64,000 bases of DNA from Sipunculus nudus (lineage: Eukaryota; Annelida; Sipuncula; Golfingiida; Sipunculidae): positions 39,745,676-39,809,675 of the forward strand of contig CM049311.1 of assembly GCA_026874595.1 (NCBI GenBank), written 5' to 3'. The position numbers and the translations under genes were made by a program. Under the pieces are notes generated by a model. It ran no database searches. It saw only the letters and a program-made list of their open reading frames with translations, and was not told where the DNA came from. Positions 10,383 to 24,499 of this stretch are shown here, piece by piece (position 1 is the stretch's first letter; each line of letters starts with the position of its first letter).

Positions 10383-11019
10383 ATATTTGTTTGTAATCAC
10401 AATTGAAATCCTGGAAATTTTGGTACATCAGTAAGTGTTTATCAAAGGGGTTAATATTGATGGCTGTGAAATGTAACTTTGCAGATGATACCACATATTT
10501 TCTTAAAGACTAGACTCAATGGTTGCATTAGGCTCGGTGTTTGATAAGTTTGCTCGACTTTCTTCTAAACGTATTAATTCTGATAAATGCGAAGCGGCAT
10601 TGACAGCGATGCCCTGCTCCTGCGTATAATAAAATGAAACGTTTTATATTGATAGATCTTAATACCGAGGCACTAAATATTTTCGGAATATGGCATGCAT
10701 ACGAATAACTATTTCCAGTGAATTAAATGTCACTAGAATCTTGAATCATTTGACAAGTTTCTATAAATGTATGGAGACAAAAGTGTTTTAAAATCTTTAG
10801 GAGGTTCAAAGAAATATAATGTTTCATATGATACAATAAAAGAACTTAAAAATTTTGATACAATAATAGAAGCTTAAAGATTTATGTGGATGAAGAAAAT
10901 CATCACAGGAAACAGGGAAAAATACGCACTTATACCTAATCTTTATATAAAATGTGCAGGTGGAATCTAAAATAATAAGTGGTAACTTGAATCCTAAAAT
11001 TTTAGAATAGGAATGTTAA

Positions 11020-11380
11020 TTTTTAGCTCAGTTGACTATAAGTCATGGTCCCTTGTCCGTCGTCCGTCCGTCGTGCCGTCCGTGCGTCCGTCCGTCCGTA
11101 AACATGACACGCTTTGAAACCGTTGGACCTACGAATCCAAAATACCGCATACAGTAAGATGTCTCCCAAATCTCCTACCATTCCGAAAATTGGGTCACTA
11201 GGACTTGTTAATTCGAGATATTAAGTGAAAATCATAATTTCCCATGAAAAACCCATTGTCACAATTCAGGACAGCTTTAAATCAAAACCACTCATCTATT
11301 TTGAACCAATTTAATATACATATTCCTATATACACTTCCTTTGTACATACCAGAAATAAGGTCTGTATTGAGTAATTTTT
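11020..11380 (+). mobile_element. GTCCG-type interspersed repeat copy
   Basis: Starts with TTTTTAGCTCAGTTGACTA, then a run of GTCCGTCCGTC-type pentamers (11056-11098), then a non-coding body that includes GTTGGACCTACGAATCC. The head is shared with the minus-strand element ending at 3975. These non-coding repeats are likely non-autonomous transposable elements. Class cannot be assigned from one copy, and the 3' limit is uncertain. Confidence 0.5.
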
Positions 11381-11382
11381 AG

Positions 11383-12108
11383 ATGTTATGGGCCCGTACG
11401 CTCCCGAGGCAGCGGAAATCTTGCGCTTCTAAAGAAGCAACTGATTTTCACGCTGCCAGCTGTGACCGTTTATGATATATTTAGACACCAGGTGGCGGTT
11501 TGTTGTCCACTGAAATAAACGTGCGTACGATGTGACAAGCTGCCAATCAGATGCTAATAAACAAACACTCGACAGGCATCCTGGCTCCGCCCATTGTCGC
11601 GCTTCAAGCGCCGTTTGATGAGTTTCCGGTCGAATTTAAATTACTCCCTCTGCATTCTCGCATCATCGACCGATTCGATTATGACATTATGACTGTGTTA
11701 GCGTAGCCATGTATCTGTTGTCTGCAGAACTGAAACCAGCCAGCGAGGTGTGCACGCAGCCTTTGTTGTTACGTTTCGTTTGAATTACAGCTCACCGGCC
11801 GAGCATCCTATGTGCCAAGGCCCTAAGCAAACCACGTCAGGGGCAATTCTCTCTGAGCCTGTGGCCTGTTTAGACGGTTACGCTGGGGGAGGAGCTGTCA
11901 CTCAAAAAGAAATGAATATGATTGGCTCCGTGTATTCCTCGCTTGGCTTTGTCTTCCAGCACAAAGTTTAATCTGATTGGACAAAAGTACAGTGCTCCCC
12001 TCTGGTGTTGCAAAGCAGGATACGAGGTCATAACAAACAGCGCCTTACGATATAGGAAGTAGCCCTATAGGTAAAGCACTGTGTAAAGAGCGTAATGGGC
12101 CCGAACAT
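11383..12108. mobile_element. Inverted-repeat element, ~725 bp, probably a non-autonomous DNA transposon
   Basis: The left end reads ATGTTATGGGCCCGTACGCTC. The right end, reverse-complemented from 12088-12108, reads ATGTTCGGGCCCATTACGCTC, an imperfect terminal inverted repeat. Inversion continues inward: CACCAG plus CCAATCAGAT on the left (11489-11551) is mirrored by AATCTGATTGG plus CTGGTGTTG on the right (11970-12010). The interior is GC-richer than its surroundings, and the 73-codon frame at 11750-11971 shows no transposase motif. A target-site duplication is not clear because the outermost bases are themselves nearly palindromic. The structure suggests a MITE or foldback-type element. Confidence 0.55.
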
Positions 12109-14540
12109 AATGTACTTTTTAAAAAAAAAATCAGGAAATATATTTACTCAACATGAGAATTGCAGAAGCTAGAGACTCTTTTCAGGGATATAACTTTCTT
12201 TAAATAATATTCAATTGTATACCCAAAAATGGAGTCTGAATTTTGCATTTTTTTTAAAGTTATAAGCAAAAATAATCAATACCTTAATTTTGTCCAACTT
12301 TGGCCATGACAGTTTTTTTTCCTGTACACACTGTTCACAGCATGTATACTTAAGGACTTAATCTCTTTTAGGGATTTTTTAAAAGAGTAGCTTTTATTCA
12401 GGGTATTAGATACCTTGTCAAGTATTTTTTACATCGGGCCAGCCAAGTTTAAGAGTGGTGTTTAGTGGGTAATGGAGCCCTGCCCTGTGTTATGTAATCA
12501 CTCAACATTCCATGCAGCTTAGCTTAGCTAGGTTTCCCCTTGGTCCAGCTTAATTTGGCTTCCCCCCTGCACCCCCCCCCCCCCCCCACCCCCACAGACA
12601 GGATGCATAAACTAGATGAATGTTATAATTTTCCCTATTTAATTCATTTTTATTCTTTACTTTTGCTACATTATGGATTTGTATTGTATCACAAGGGGTT
12701 ACAATGATAAAAGTACTCATTTAATTGTGCCCTCAAAGTTATGCATTGCTATAAAAGTGTGGAGCATTCTATTAATATCACTTGCCATGCATACCACTGG
12801 TACACTCAATAAAGAATTTAGGCAAACATCCATGGAATTTAATCTTTAGCTCATTTGATTACATCTTTAAACTGATTTTAGAATTATTTATTACATTTAC
12901 ACAATTTTTGTTTATCAAATATATCATTTGGTATTACCCATAGGCTCATAACCTTTTTTCCCTTATTGCATGATTAAAAGGTTTCAGGCCACATATTTTC
13001 ATATATTACAGAGTATAATATATACTTATTAGATTTAATATATGCTCATTTGAAAATGTACAGTTCTATTTTTTCAGCATTTTATTTCAGATAATAAATG
13101 TGTATTATTAAAGAACAGCTTATCTCCCCTTTCTTCCTTATTCTATATTTTACAGGTTTTCATATATTCCAAGTGGATATTTTAAACATATTACTTTCAC
13201 AAAATTGAAATACAGATAGTTTTACAAATATTTGATCATGAGAGGCTCCTGCATCTTTGATGTAGTCCATAAAAGTCTACATGTAGAATTTGTCTCGCAA
13301 TCATATTTTTAGTATTTGATAATCACCAAATAGCAAGGCCAGTTTTACAAATTCTAATATGTAAAAAAATTGAAATAAGTACCTTTTCATATGCTAAAAT
13401 TTAACAAATTTCAGCGGACGCCGTGACCCATGGGTCCATTGTCAATATACTTTGCCTTGATGTATGGCATTCTGTTACGTCCAGGGAATCATTAATAATA
13501 CATCGGAGTAGGAGGTTAATCAGTCTTCTGTTATTTTCTTGAAAATCTTTGCATAGAATATGTTCCTGACTGTTAAATGACAAGGTTGAGAAAAGAAAAC
13601 ATTAATATTTTAACAATATTAGTTTTGATTACAACTTCTATATCTACTTGATTGTAAAGGTCAATTTACAAAATAGTTTGAGGACAATCATTCTCACAGC
13701 AATTTATATGAAAAGTGATTCTTTATTAGATAATGTAGCAATATTTCACTAAGACATGGTCCTAGATTTAAACAAACTTTCATTCAGAAGTGTCTACGAC
13801 AGATTATTATCAAGTAAACGTACCAGTATTGAAAAAATAATAAACGTTTATAAAGACTTCAACGCGAAACAATCCACCATCACGTTCACAAGACTACTCC
13901 GGACATGTATCTAAGATAATTCCAGTTTACAATTCTGCATAATATACTCGCTGTTAATGAAAATATATTTAGATGGAAACTTATAAACACAAAAGATGTT
14001 CTTATTATTTCACTGAAATGAATCATCTATCATTATTTCGTAAATGTCTTTGGCCGAAGAATTTGTGAAAGTGTAGAGTGCATGTGTATGTGTGTGTTAA
14101 TTTTAACATTATATCTGTTACTTTCTAGTTGGAAAAACTAAAGGGACAGTGGTAAATAAATGTAAAATACATGTCAATACAATATGAAGGAGTAAGCTGA
14201 ATTAGTTTTATATATTGATTTTTGTGTTTTAAATGATGTACCAACAGGAATATGTAACCGAGACACACGTTTGTAAAATGTGAACTTGATTTTTGTAAAA
14301 ACAAATAGTCATGAAAATTCTAAAACTAAATGGGTCTTCACAGAAAAGTACGGTGCTCGCAGTTAAAAAAATGTGCCTGTATTTATGCATATTTCGATAT
14401 CACTGTATTTTGTGTACTCTTCATAATACAGTCTAAGGTGTTAATGCTTAACACTATTTAAAACAAAACAAAGAAAAAACACAACGCTGAGATATCATAG
14501 AAAAAAATGTAATTTATCGAAAATCCGCTATACTTTTTTA
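12109..14540. other. AT-rich intergenic DNA
   Basis: No gene or structured repeat supported. It contains a C16 run at 12572-12587 within a C-rich patch. The minus-strand open frame at 13401-13583 is short and featureless. Confidence 0.5.
12572..12587. repeat. Poly(C) run, 16 bp
   Basis: C16 within the longer C-rich stretch 12562-12595. Confidence 0.95.
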
Positions 14541-14925
14541 TCCAGAAGATACAGAAGTGGGCGATAATGGCGGATCGGCTATGGACTGTACGACCTTGGA
14601 AATGAGATCAAGGTCAAAAAATAAATATGAGGCACAAATCTCTGAACTATAGACTAATATTGTGTCAAAAAGCTCAGCTTTTGAAAAAAATAGCCATATT
14701 GAGATCTATCTCGAGCACGGGCAGAAGAAAGAAAAACATTTTAATAATCACTGGAAGTTTCCCGCTCCACTCCGGTAACTGAGCAATAAAAGGGGATCGG
14801 CTATGGAGTTTAACTGAAAAATACGTCAAGATTAAAAAAAGATACCAGGTGTAAATCTGTGACCTCTGACTAATATTGTGTCCAAAGATAAAAAAAATAC
14901 ACTAACTCCTGCTCAAGTGAAACTG
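14541..14925. repeat. Two direct copies spaced 222 bp
   Basis: GGATCGGCTATGGA occurs at 14572 and 14794. Each is followed by a matching ~110-bp tract ending in CTAATATTGTGTC. Between them lies a non-matching GATCTATCTCGAGC-containing stretch. No ORF. It may be a fragment of a longer tandem or interspersed repeat. Confidence 0.6.
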
Positions 14926-16024
14926 TCCGCCGCTTTACATGCACGTATATCGCTAGTGCATTATTAACTCAGAAAATTAAGTTTAAGGCAACTTCAGTAT
15001 CGAGGGCTTCCCTCGGTTGTAATTTTTCCAATTTTAATTGCCCAAAACGCTAAACACTAAACTAATTTCAATTTCTTATAAATAACGAAAATGATATTTA
15101 CTGAGAGGAAATATTATTTCTTAACAACGTCTTATTCATTGCTCTTATCTGTTGATAAAGAATTCAAGTAGAGGAACAGTTATTCATAATGACAATACAG
15201 TGTTTCCCCACCATCCCCGCCGCTGTCTGTCACTGACCACTCGTGCTGCAGGTCTATTACAGTTAATCTATCTGTGATATCATGTGAGCACAAAGGAGAC
15301 CTTGAAACTGCAAATAAATCGAGACATATGAGTCGGTGGAGGACATTCACTGAGTAACGACACCGACTGAATGCACCTGTAACAGGAATAGCTGTGCTCA
15401 GATGACAGGGAATCGTGTCTCAGTTGGTTCATTACAGAGAGCACAAAAACGTCAAACTGAGATATTACCATAGACCAGGGCTGTAGCCTGAAAAAAACAT
15501 GCTATAATTTGGCATTTCTGTGGGTAATATTCTTATAATATAAGCGCTGATCACAGAAACATAATTTTTATTCACAGGGTGCTTTTTAGCCACATGCAAT
15601 ATCACTATGTGTGCCAAATTAAACGTTCTTGCAAATACTGTCAACATTTTTTTGCCTTTAGGATTTCCTATGGTCAGATCCCTCCTGGAGGCTACGATTT
15701 ACTGTAGACTATGTGGATATTTAAATTAAATCGCTGGGTCCAAGACCAGGACTTCAAATATAATTTTGAGTCTCTGCTAGCTGTTCGTGAAAATTTGTAA
15801 ATGAAGAATTTTTTCAATATTTTTTTATTTTAATATACATGAAGTCAGTTTTTCAACAGAAAAAAAATAAAAGATTTCCAATAAGATTTATTTGATTAAT
15901 TTTATGCATTTAGCAAACAGAATAGGGAAGTGGATAAACAATGTATAAAAAGGAAACATGTCTCACGACGTGTTCATTGAATACTCTGTTTCCTTTTTCA
16001 CATTAAACAAAGGGGCCTGTTTTA

Positions 16025-16036
16025 CCCCCCCCCCCC
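16025..16036. repeat. Poly(C) run, 12 bp
   Basis: Uninterrupted C12. Confidence 0.95.
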
Positions 16037-16485
16037 TTTTCCAATTTTCTTCTTAATATACAAAGGCAAAATTATTTTTTACGTAAAGAATATTTGAAAA
16101 TTAATTAGGTAAAGGACAATAATTAGGCCTTCGAATGAAGAAATAAGTGATCGATTAAAAACACCGGATTTGATGTTAGATTATGAGTGACTGATTGATG
16201 GCGACCTGTTCATGCGGTCAGAAATTGACAAACATGACGGGGGATTTGCCAATTTTACCATTTTGAGAACGAAACTTTTGTCCCCACATGGTTGGCTTTG
16301 TTAGAAAGTACACAAACATATATGACGCTTGTTCGGGTTTATTTCAAGTGACAGCATACCTGTAGTCCATGAGGCGGCGTCAAAAATGACAAACATATTT
16401 TCATCTTCATCGAGACTAACAGAGCGGCCATCCATACCAGATGTAAAGGCACTTTATTGCCAGGGGGACGAAATGGCGTTATAGG

Positions 16486-16500
16486 CCCCCCCCCCCCCCC
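16486..16500. repeat. Poly(C) run, 15 bp
   Basis: Uninterrupted C15 about 175 bp before the start of the satellite. Confidence 0.95.
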
Positions 16501-17650
16501 AGCCTGCATGCTTGGAAGTCCAATATGTAACCGGTCAATCAGGATACCAAATGAAGACGTTATTCAAGACATGTTCACGGGTGAGATGGAACCATTGTCA
16601 GTAATTATGTATTCTTGGTTTTACCGGTTGAAGGACTATACTGACGATTGAAATTAGTAAAAGGGTCATGTAGCAATACTGATTGAACAGTCTCTACATA
16701 TAAATTCTATACTGATTCAAACCAGTCACCTACATATCAATTCTATACTGATTCAAACCATTTACCTACATATCAATTCTATACTGATTTAAACCGGTCA
16801 CCTACATATCAATTCTATACTGATTCAAACCAGTCGCCTACATATCAATTCTATACTGTTTCAAACCATTTACCTACATATCAATTCTATACTGATTCAA
16901 ACCATTTATCTACATATCAATTCTATACTGATTCAAACCATTTACCTACATATCAATTCTATACAGATTCAAACCAGTCACCTACATATCAATTCTATAC
17001 TGATTCAAACCAGTCACCTACATATCAATTCTATACTGTTTCAAACCGGTCACCTACATATCAATTCTATACTGATTCAAACCAGTCACCTACATATCAA
17101 TTCTATACTGTTTCAAACCATTTACCTACATATCAATTCTATACTGTTTCAAACCATTTACCTACATATCAATTCTATACTGATTCAAACCATTTACCTA
17201 CATATCAATTCTATACTGTTTCAAACCGTTTACCTACATATCAATTCTATACTGATTCAAACCATTTTACCTACATATCAATTCTATACTGATTCAAACC
17301 AGTCACCTACATATCAATTCTATACTGATTCAAACCGGTCACCTACATATCAATTCTATACTGTTTCAAACCATTTACCTACATATCAATTCTATACTGA
17401 TTCAAACCATTTACCTACATATCAATTCTATACTGTTTCAAACCATTTACCTACATATCAATTCTATACTGATTCAAACCATTTACCTACATATCAATTC
17501 TATACTGTTTCGAACCATTTACCTACATATCAATTCTATACTGATTCAAACCATTTTACCTACATATCAATTCTATACTGATTCAAACCAGTCACCTACA
17601 TATCAATTCTATACTGATTCAAACCAGTCACCTACATATCAATTCTATAC

Positions 17651-19752
17651 TGATTTGAACCATTTTACCTACATATCAATTCTATACTGTTTCAAACCAT
17701 TTACCTACATATCAATTCTATACTGATTCAAACCATTTACCTACATATCAATTCTATACTGTTTCAAACCATTTACCTACATATCAATTCTATACTGATT
17801 CAAACCATTTTACCTACATATCAATTCTATACTGATTCAAACCAGTCACCTACATATCAATTCTATACTGATTCAAACCGGTCACCTACATATCAATTCA
17901 ATACTGATTCAAACCAGTCACCTACATATCAATTCTATACTGATTTGAACCATTTTACCTACATATCAATTCTATACTGTTTCAAACCATTTACCTACAT
18001 ATCAATTCTATACTGATTCAAACCATTTACCTACATATCAATTCTATACTGTTTCAAACCATTTACCTACATATCAATTCTATACTGATTCAAACCATTT
18101 TACCTACATATCAATTCTATACTGATTCAAACCAGTCACCTACATATCAATTCTATACTGATTCAAACCGGTCACCTACATATCAATTCTATACTGATTC
18201 AAACCAGTCACCTACATATCAATTCTATACTGATTCAAACCAGTCACCTACATATCAATTCTATACTGATTTGAACCATTTTACCTACATATCAATTCTA
18301 TACTGTTTCAAACCATTTACCTACATATCAATTCTATACTGATTCAAACCATTTACCTACATATCAATTCTATACTGTTTCAAACCATTTACCTACATAT
18401 CAATTCTATACTGATTCAAACCATTTTACCTACATATCAATTCTATACTGATTCAAACCAGTCACCTACATATCAATTCTATACTGATTCAAACCGGTCA
18501 CCTACATATCAATTCTATACTGATTCAAACCAGTCACCTACATATCAATTCTATACTGATTTGAACCATTTTACCTACATATCAATTCTCTACTGTTTCA
18601 AACCATTTACCTACATATCAATTCTATACTGATTCAAACCATTTACCTACATATCAATTCTATACTGTTTCAAACCATTTACCTACATATCAATTCTATA
18701 CTGATTCAAACCATTTTACCTACATATCAATTCTATACTGATTCAAACCAGTCACCTACATATCAATTCTATACTGATTCAAACCGGTCACCTACATATC
18801 AATTCAATACTGATTCAAACCAGTCACCTACATATCAATTCTATACTGATTTGAACCATTTTACCTACATATCAATTCTATACTGTTTCAAACCATTTAC
18901 CTACATATCAATTCTATACTGATTCAAACCATTTACCTACATATCAATTCTATACTGTTTCAAACCATTTACCTACATATCAATTCTATACTGATTCAAA
19001 CCATTTTACCTACATATCAATTCTATACTGATTCAAACCAGTCACCTACATATCAATTCTATACTGATTCAAACCGGTCACCTACATATCAATTCTATAC
19101 TGATTCAAACCAGTCACCTACATATCAATTCTATACTGATTCAAACCAGTCACCTACATATCAATTCTATACTGATTTGAACCATTTTACCTACATATCA
19201 ATTCTATACTGTTTCAAACCATTTACCTACATATCAATTCTATACTGATTCAAACCATTTACCTACATATCAATTCTATACTGTTTCAAACCATTTACCT
19301 ACATATCAATTCTATACTGATTCAAACCATTTTACCTACATATCAATTCTATACTGATTCAAACCAGTCACCTACATATCAATTCTATACTGATTCAAAC
19401 CGGTCACCTACATATCAATTCTATACTGATTCAAACCAGTCACCTACATATCAATTCTATACTGATTTGAACCATTTTACCTACATATCAATTCTATACT
19501 GTTTCAAACCATTTACCTACATATCAATTCTATACTGATTCAAACCATTTACCTACATATCAATTCTATACTGTTTCAAACCATTTACCTACATATCAAT
19601 TCTATACTGATTCAAACCATTTTACCTACATATCAATTCTATACTGTTTCAAACCATTTACCTACATATCAATTCTATACTGATTCAAACCATTTACCTA
19701 CATATCAATTCTATACTGTTTCAAACCATTTACCTACATATCAATTCTATAC
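17651..19752 (+). repeat. Satellite domain with nested 290/326-bp and 906-bp higher-order repeats
   Basis: The rare variant TGATTTGAAC falls at 17651, 17941, 18267, 18557, 18847, 19173 and 19463. The intervals are 290, 326, 290, 290, 326 and 290 bp, that is 8 or 9 monomers. The pattern repeats exactly every 906 bp (17651 to 18557 to 19463). A private substitution, AATTCAATAC, occurs at 17895 and 18801, again 906 bp apart. A further 290-bp pair lies at 21737 and 22027. Confidence 0.9.
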
Positions 19753-22700
19753 TGATTCAAACCATTTTACCTACATATCAATTCTATACTGATTCAAACC
19801 AGTCACCTACATATCAATTCTATACTGATTCAAACCGGTCACCTACATATCAATTCTATACTGATTCAAACCAGTCACCTACATATCAATTCTATACTGA
19901 TTCAAACCAGTCACCTACATATCAATTCTATACTGATTCAAACCGGTCACCTACATATCAATTCTATACTGTTTCAAACCATTTACCTACATATCAATTC
20001 TATACTGATTCAAACCATTTTACCTACATATCAATTCTATACTGATTCAAACCAGTCACCTACATATCAATTCTATACTGATTCAAACCGGTCACCTACA
20101 TATCAATTCTATACTGATTCAAACCAGTCACCTACATATCAATTCTATACTGATTCAAACCAGTCACCTACATATCAATTCTATACTGATTCAAACCGGT
20201 CACCTACATATCAATTCTATACTGATTCAAACCAGTCACCTACATATCAATTCTATACTGATTCAAACCAGTCACCTACATATCAATTCTATACTGATTC
20301 AAACCAGTCACCTACATATCAATTCTATACTGATTCAAACCAGTCACCTACATATCAATTCTATACTGATTCAAACCATTTTACCTACATATCAATTCTA
20401 TACTGATTCAAACCAGTCACCTACATATCAATTCTATACTGATTCAAACCGGTCACCTACATATCAATTCTATACTGATTCAAACCAGTCACCTACATAT
20501 CAATTCTATACTGATTCAAACCAGTCACCTACATATCAATTCTATACTGATTCAAACCAGTCACCTACATATCAATTCTATACTGATTCAAACCAGTCAC
20601 CTACATATCAATTCTATACTGATTCAAACCAGTCACCTACATATCAATTCTATACTGATTCAAACCAGTCACCTACATATCAATTCTATACTGATTCAAA
20701 CCGGTCACCTACATATCAATTCTATACTGATTCAAACCAGTCACCTACATATCAATTCTATACTGATTCAAACCAGTCACCTACATATCAATTCTATACT
20801 GATTCAAACCAGTCACCTACATATCAATTCTATACTGTTTCAAACCGGTCACCTACATATCAATTCTATACTGATTCAAACCATTTACCTACATATCAAT
20901 TCTATACTGATTCAAACCAGTCACCTACATATCAATTCTATACTGATTCAAACCGGTCACCTACATATCAATTCTATACTGTTTCAAACCGGTCACCTAC
21001 ATATCAATTCTATACTGATTCAAACCAGTCACCTACATATCAATTCTATACTGTTTCAAACCATTTACCTACATATCAATTCTATACTGATTCAAACCAT
21101 TTACCTACATATCAATTCTATACTGATTCAAACCATTTACCTACATATCAATTCTATACTGTTTCAAACCATTTACCTACATATCAATTCTATACTGATT
21201 CAAACCATTTTACCTACATATCAATTCTATACTGATTCAAACCAGTCACCTACATATCAATTCTATACTGATTCAAACCGGTCACCTACATATCAATTCT
21301 ATACTGATTCAAACCGGTGACCTACATATCAATTCTATACTGATTCAAACCAGTAGCCTACATATCAATTCTATACTGATTCAAACCAGTCACCTACATA
21401 TCAATTCTATACTGATTCAAACCAGTCACCTACATATCAATTCTATACTGTTTCAAACCAGTCACCTACATATCAATTCTATACTGATTGAAACCAGTCA
21501 CCTACATATCAATTCTATACTGATTTAAACCGGTCACCTACATATCAATTCTATACTGATTCAAACCGGTCACCTACATATCAATTCTATACTGTTTCAA
21601 ACCAGTCACCTACTTATCAATTCTATACTGTTTCAAACCAGTCACCTACATATCAATTCTATACTGATTCAAACCGGTCACCTACATATCAATTCTATAC
21701 TGATTCAAACCGGTCACCTACATATCAATTCTATACTGATTTGAACCATTTTACCTACATATCAATTCTATACTGTTTCAAACCATTTACCTACATATCA
21801 ATCTTATACTGATTCAAACCATTTACCTACATATCAATTCTATACTGTTTCAAACCATTTACCTACATATCAATTCTATACTGATTCAAACCATTTTACC
21901 TACATATCAATTCTATACTGATTCAAACCGGTCACCTACATATCAATTCTATACTGATTCAAACCGGTCACCTACATATCAATTCTATACTGATTCAAAC
22001 CAGTCACCTACATATCAATTCTATACTGATTTGAACCATTTTACCTACATATCAATTCTATACTGTTTCAAACCATTTACCTACATATCAATTCTATACT
22101 GATTCAAACCATTTACCTACATATCAATTCTATACTGTTTCAAACCATTTACCTACATATCAATTCTATACTGATTCAAACCATTTTACCTACATATCAA
22201 TTCTATACTGATTCAAACCAGTCACCTACATATCAATTCTATACTGATTCAAACCGGTCACCTACATATCAATTCTATACTGATTCAAACCAGTCACCTA
22301 CATATCAATTCTATACTGATTCAAACCAGTCACCTACATATCAATTCTATACTGATTCAAACCGGTCACCTACATATCAATTCTATACTGATTCAAACCA
22401 GTCACCTACATATCAATTCTATACTGATTCAAACCAGTCACCTACATATCAATTCTATACTGATTCAAACCAGTCACCTACATATCAATTCTATACTGAT
22501 TCAAACCATTTTACCTACATATCAATTCTATACTGATTCAAACCATTTTACCTACATATCAATTCTATACTGATTCAAACCGGTCACCTACATATCAATT
22601 CTATTCTGATTCAAACCAGTCACCTACATATCAATTCTATACTGATTCAAACCAGTCACCTACATATCAATTCTATACTGATTCAAACCAGTCACCTACA

Positions 22701-24499
22701 TATCAATTCTATACTGATTCAAACCGGTCACCTACATATCAATTCTATACTGATTCAAACCGGTCACCTACATATCAATTCTATACTGATTCAAACCAGT
22801 CACCTACATATCAATTCTATACTGATTCAAACCGGTCGCCTACATATCAATTCTATACTGATTCAAACCAGTCGCCTACATATCAATTCTATACTGATTC
22901 AAACCATTTACCTACATATCAATTCTATACTGATTCAAACCAGTCACCTACATATCAATTCTATACTGATTCAAACCAGTCACCTACATATCAATTCTAT
23001 ACTGTTTCAAACCGGTCACCTACATATCAATTCTATACTGATTCAAACCAGTCACCTACATATCAATTCTATACTGTTTCAAACCATTTACCTACATATC
23101 AATTCTATACTGTTTCAAACCATTTACCTACATATCAATTCTATACTGTTTCAAACCATTTACCTACATATCAATTCTATACTGATTCAAACCATTTTAC
23201 CTACATATCAATTCTATACTGATTCAAACCAGTCACCTACATATCAATTCTATACTGATTCAAACCGATCACCTACATATCAATTCTATACTGATTCAAA
23301 CCGGTCACCTACATATCAATTCTATACTGATTCAAACCAGTCACCTACATATCAATTCTATACTGATTCAAACCAGTCACCTACATATCAATTCTATACT
23401 GATTCAAACCAGTCACCTACATATCAATTCTATACTGATTCAAACCGGTCACCTACATATTAATTCTATACTGATTCAAACCGGTCACCTACATATCAAT
23501 TCTATACTGATTCAAACCGGTCACCTACATATCAATTCTATACTTATTCAAACCGGTCACCTACATATCAATTCTATACTGTTTCAAACCAGTCACCTAC
23601 ATATCAATTCTGTACTGTTTCAAACCAGTCACCTACATATCAATTCTATTCTGATTCAAACCGGTCACCTACATATCAATTCTATACTGATTCAAACCGG
23701 TCACCTACATATCAATTCTATACTGATTCAAACCATTTTACCTACATATCAATTCTATACTGATTCAAACCAGTCACCTACATATCAATTCTATACTGAT
23801 TCAAACCAGTCACCTACATATCAATTCTATACTGATTCAAACCAGTCACCTACATATCAATTCTATACTGATTCAAACCAGTCACCTACATATCAATTCT
23901 ATACTGATTCAAACCAGTCACCTACATATCAATTCTAAACTGATTCAAACCATTTACCTACATATCAATTCTATACTGATTACACCAGTCACCTACATAT
24001 CAATTCTATACTGATTCAAACCGGTCACCTACATATCAATTCTATACTGATTCAAACCATTTACCTACATATCAATTCTATACTGATTCAAACCATTTTA
24101 CCTACATATCAATTCTATACTGATTCAAACCGGTCACCTACATATCAATTCTATACTGATTTGAACCATTTTACCTACATATCAATTCTATACTGATTCA
24201 AACCAGTCACCTACATATCAATTCTATACTGATTCAAACCAGTCACCTACATATCAATTCTATACTGATTTAAACCATTTTACCTACATATCAATTCTAT
24301 ACTGATTCAAACCATTTACCTACATATCAATTCTATATACTGATTCAAACCAGTCACCTACATATCAATTCTATACTGTTTCAAACCATTTACCTACATA
24401 TCAATTCTATACTGATTCAAACCATTTTACCTACATATCAATTCTATACTGATTCAAACCAGTCACCTACATATCAATTCTATACTGATTCAAACCATT

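Larger units (their letters stand above)
8520..11028. other. Hexokinase 3' UTR and intergenic spacer
   Basis: AT-rich DNA with no supported gene; the 66-codon frame at 9610-9810 has no motif. It contains a C14 run at 10369-10382. The end of the hexokinase 3' UTR cannot be fixed from sequence alone. Confidence 0.5.
14926..16674. other. Intergenic DNA before the satellite
   Basis: No gene supported. It holds C12 (16025-16036) and C15 (16486-16500) runs. The last ~40 bp before the array (ACTATACTGACGATTGAAA near 16635) faintly resembles the satellite unit and may be a decayed edge copy. Confidence 0.5.
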
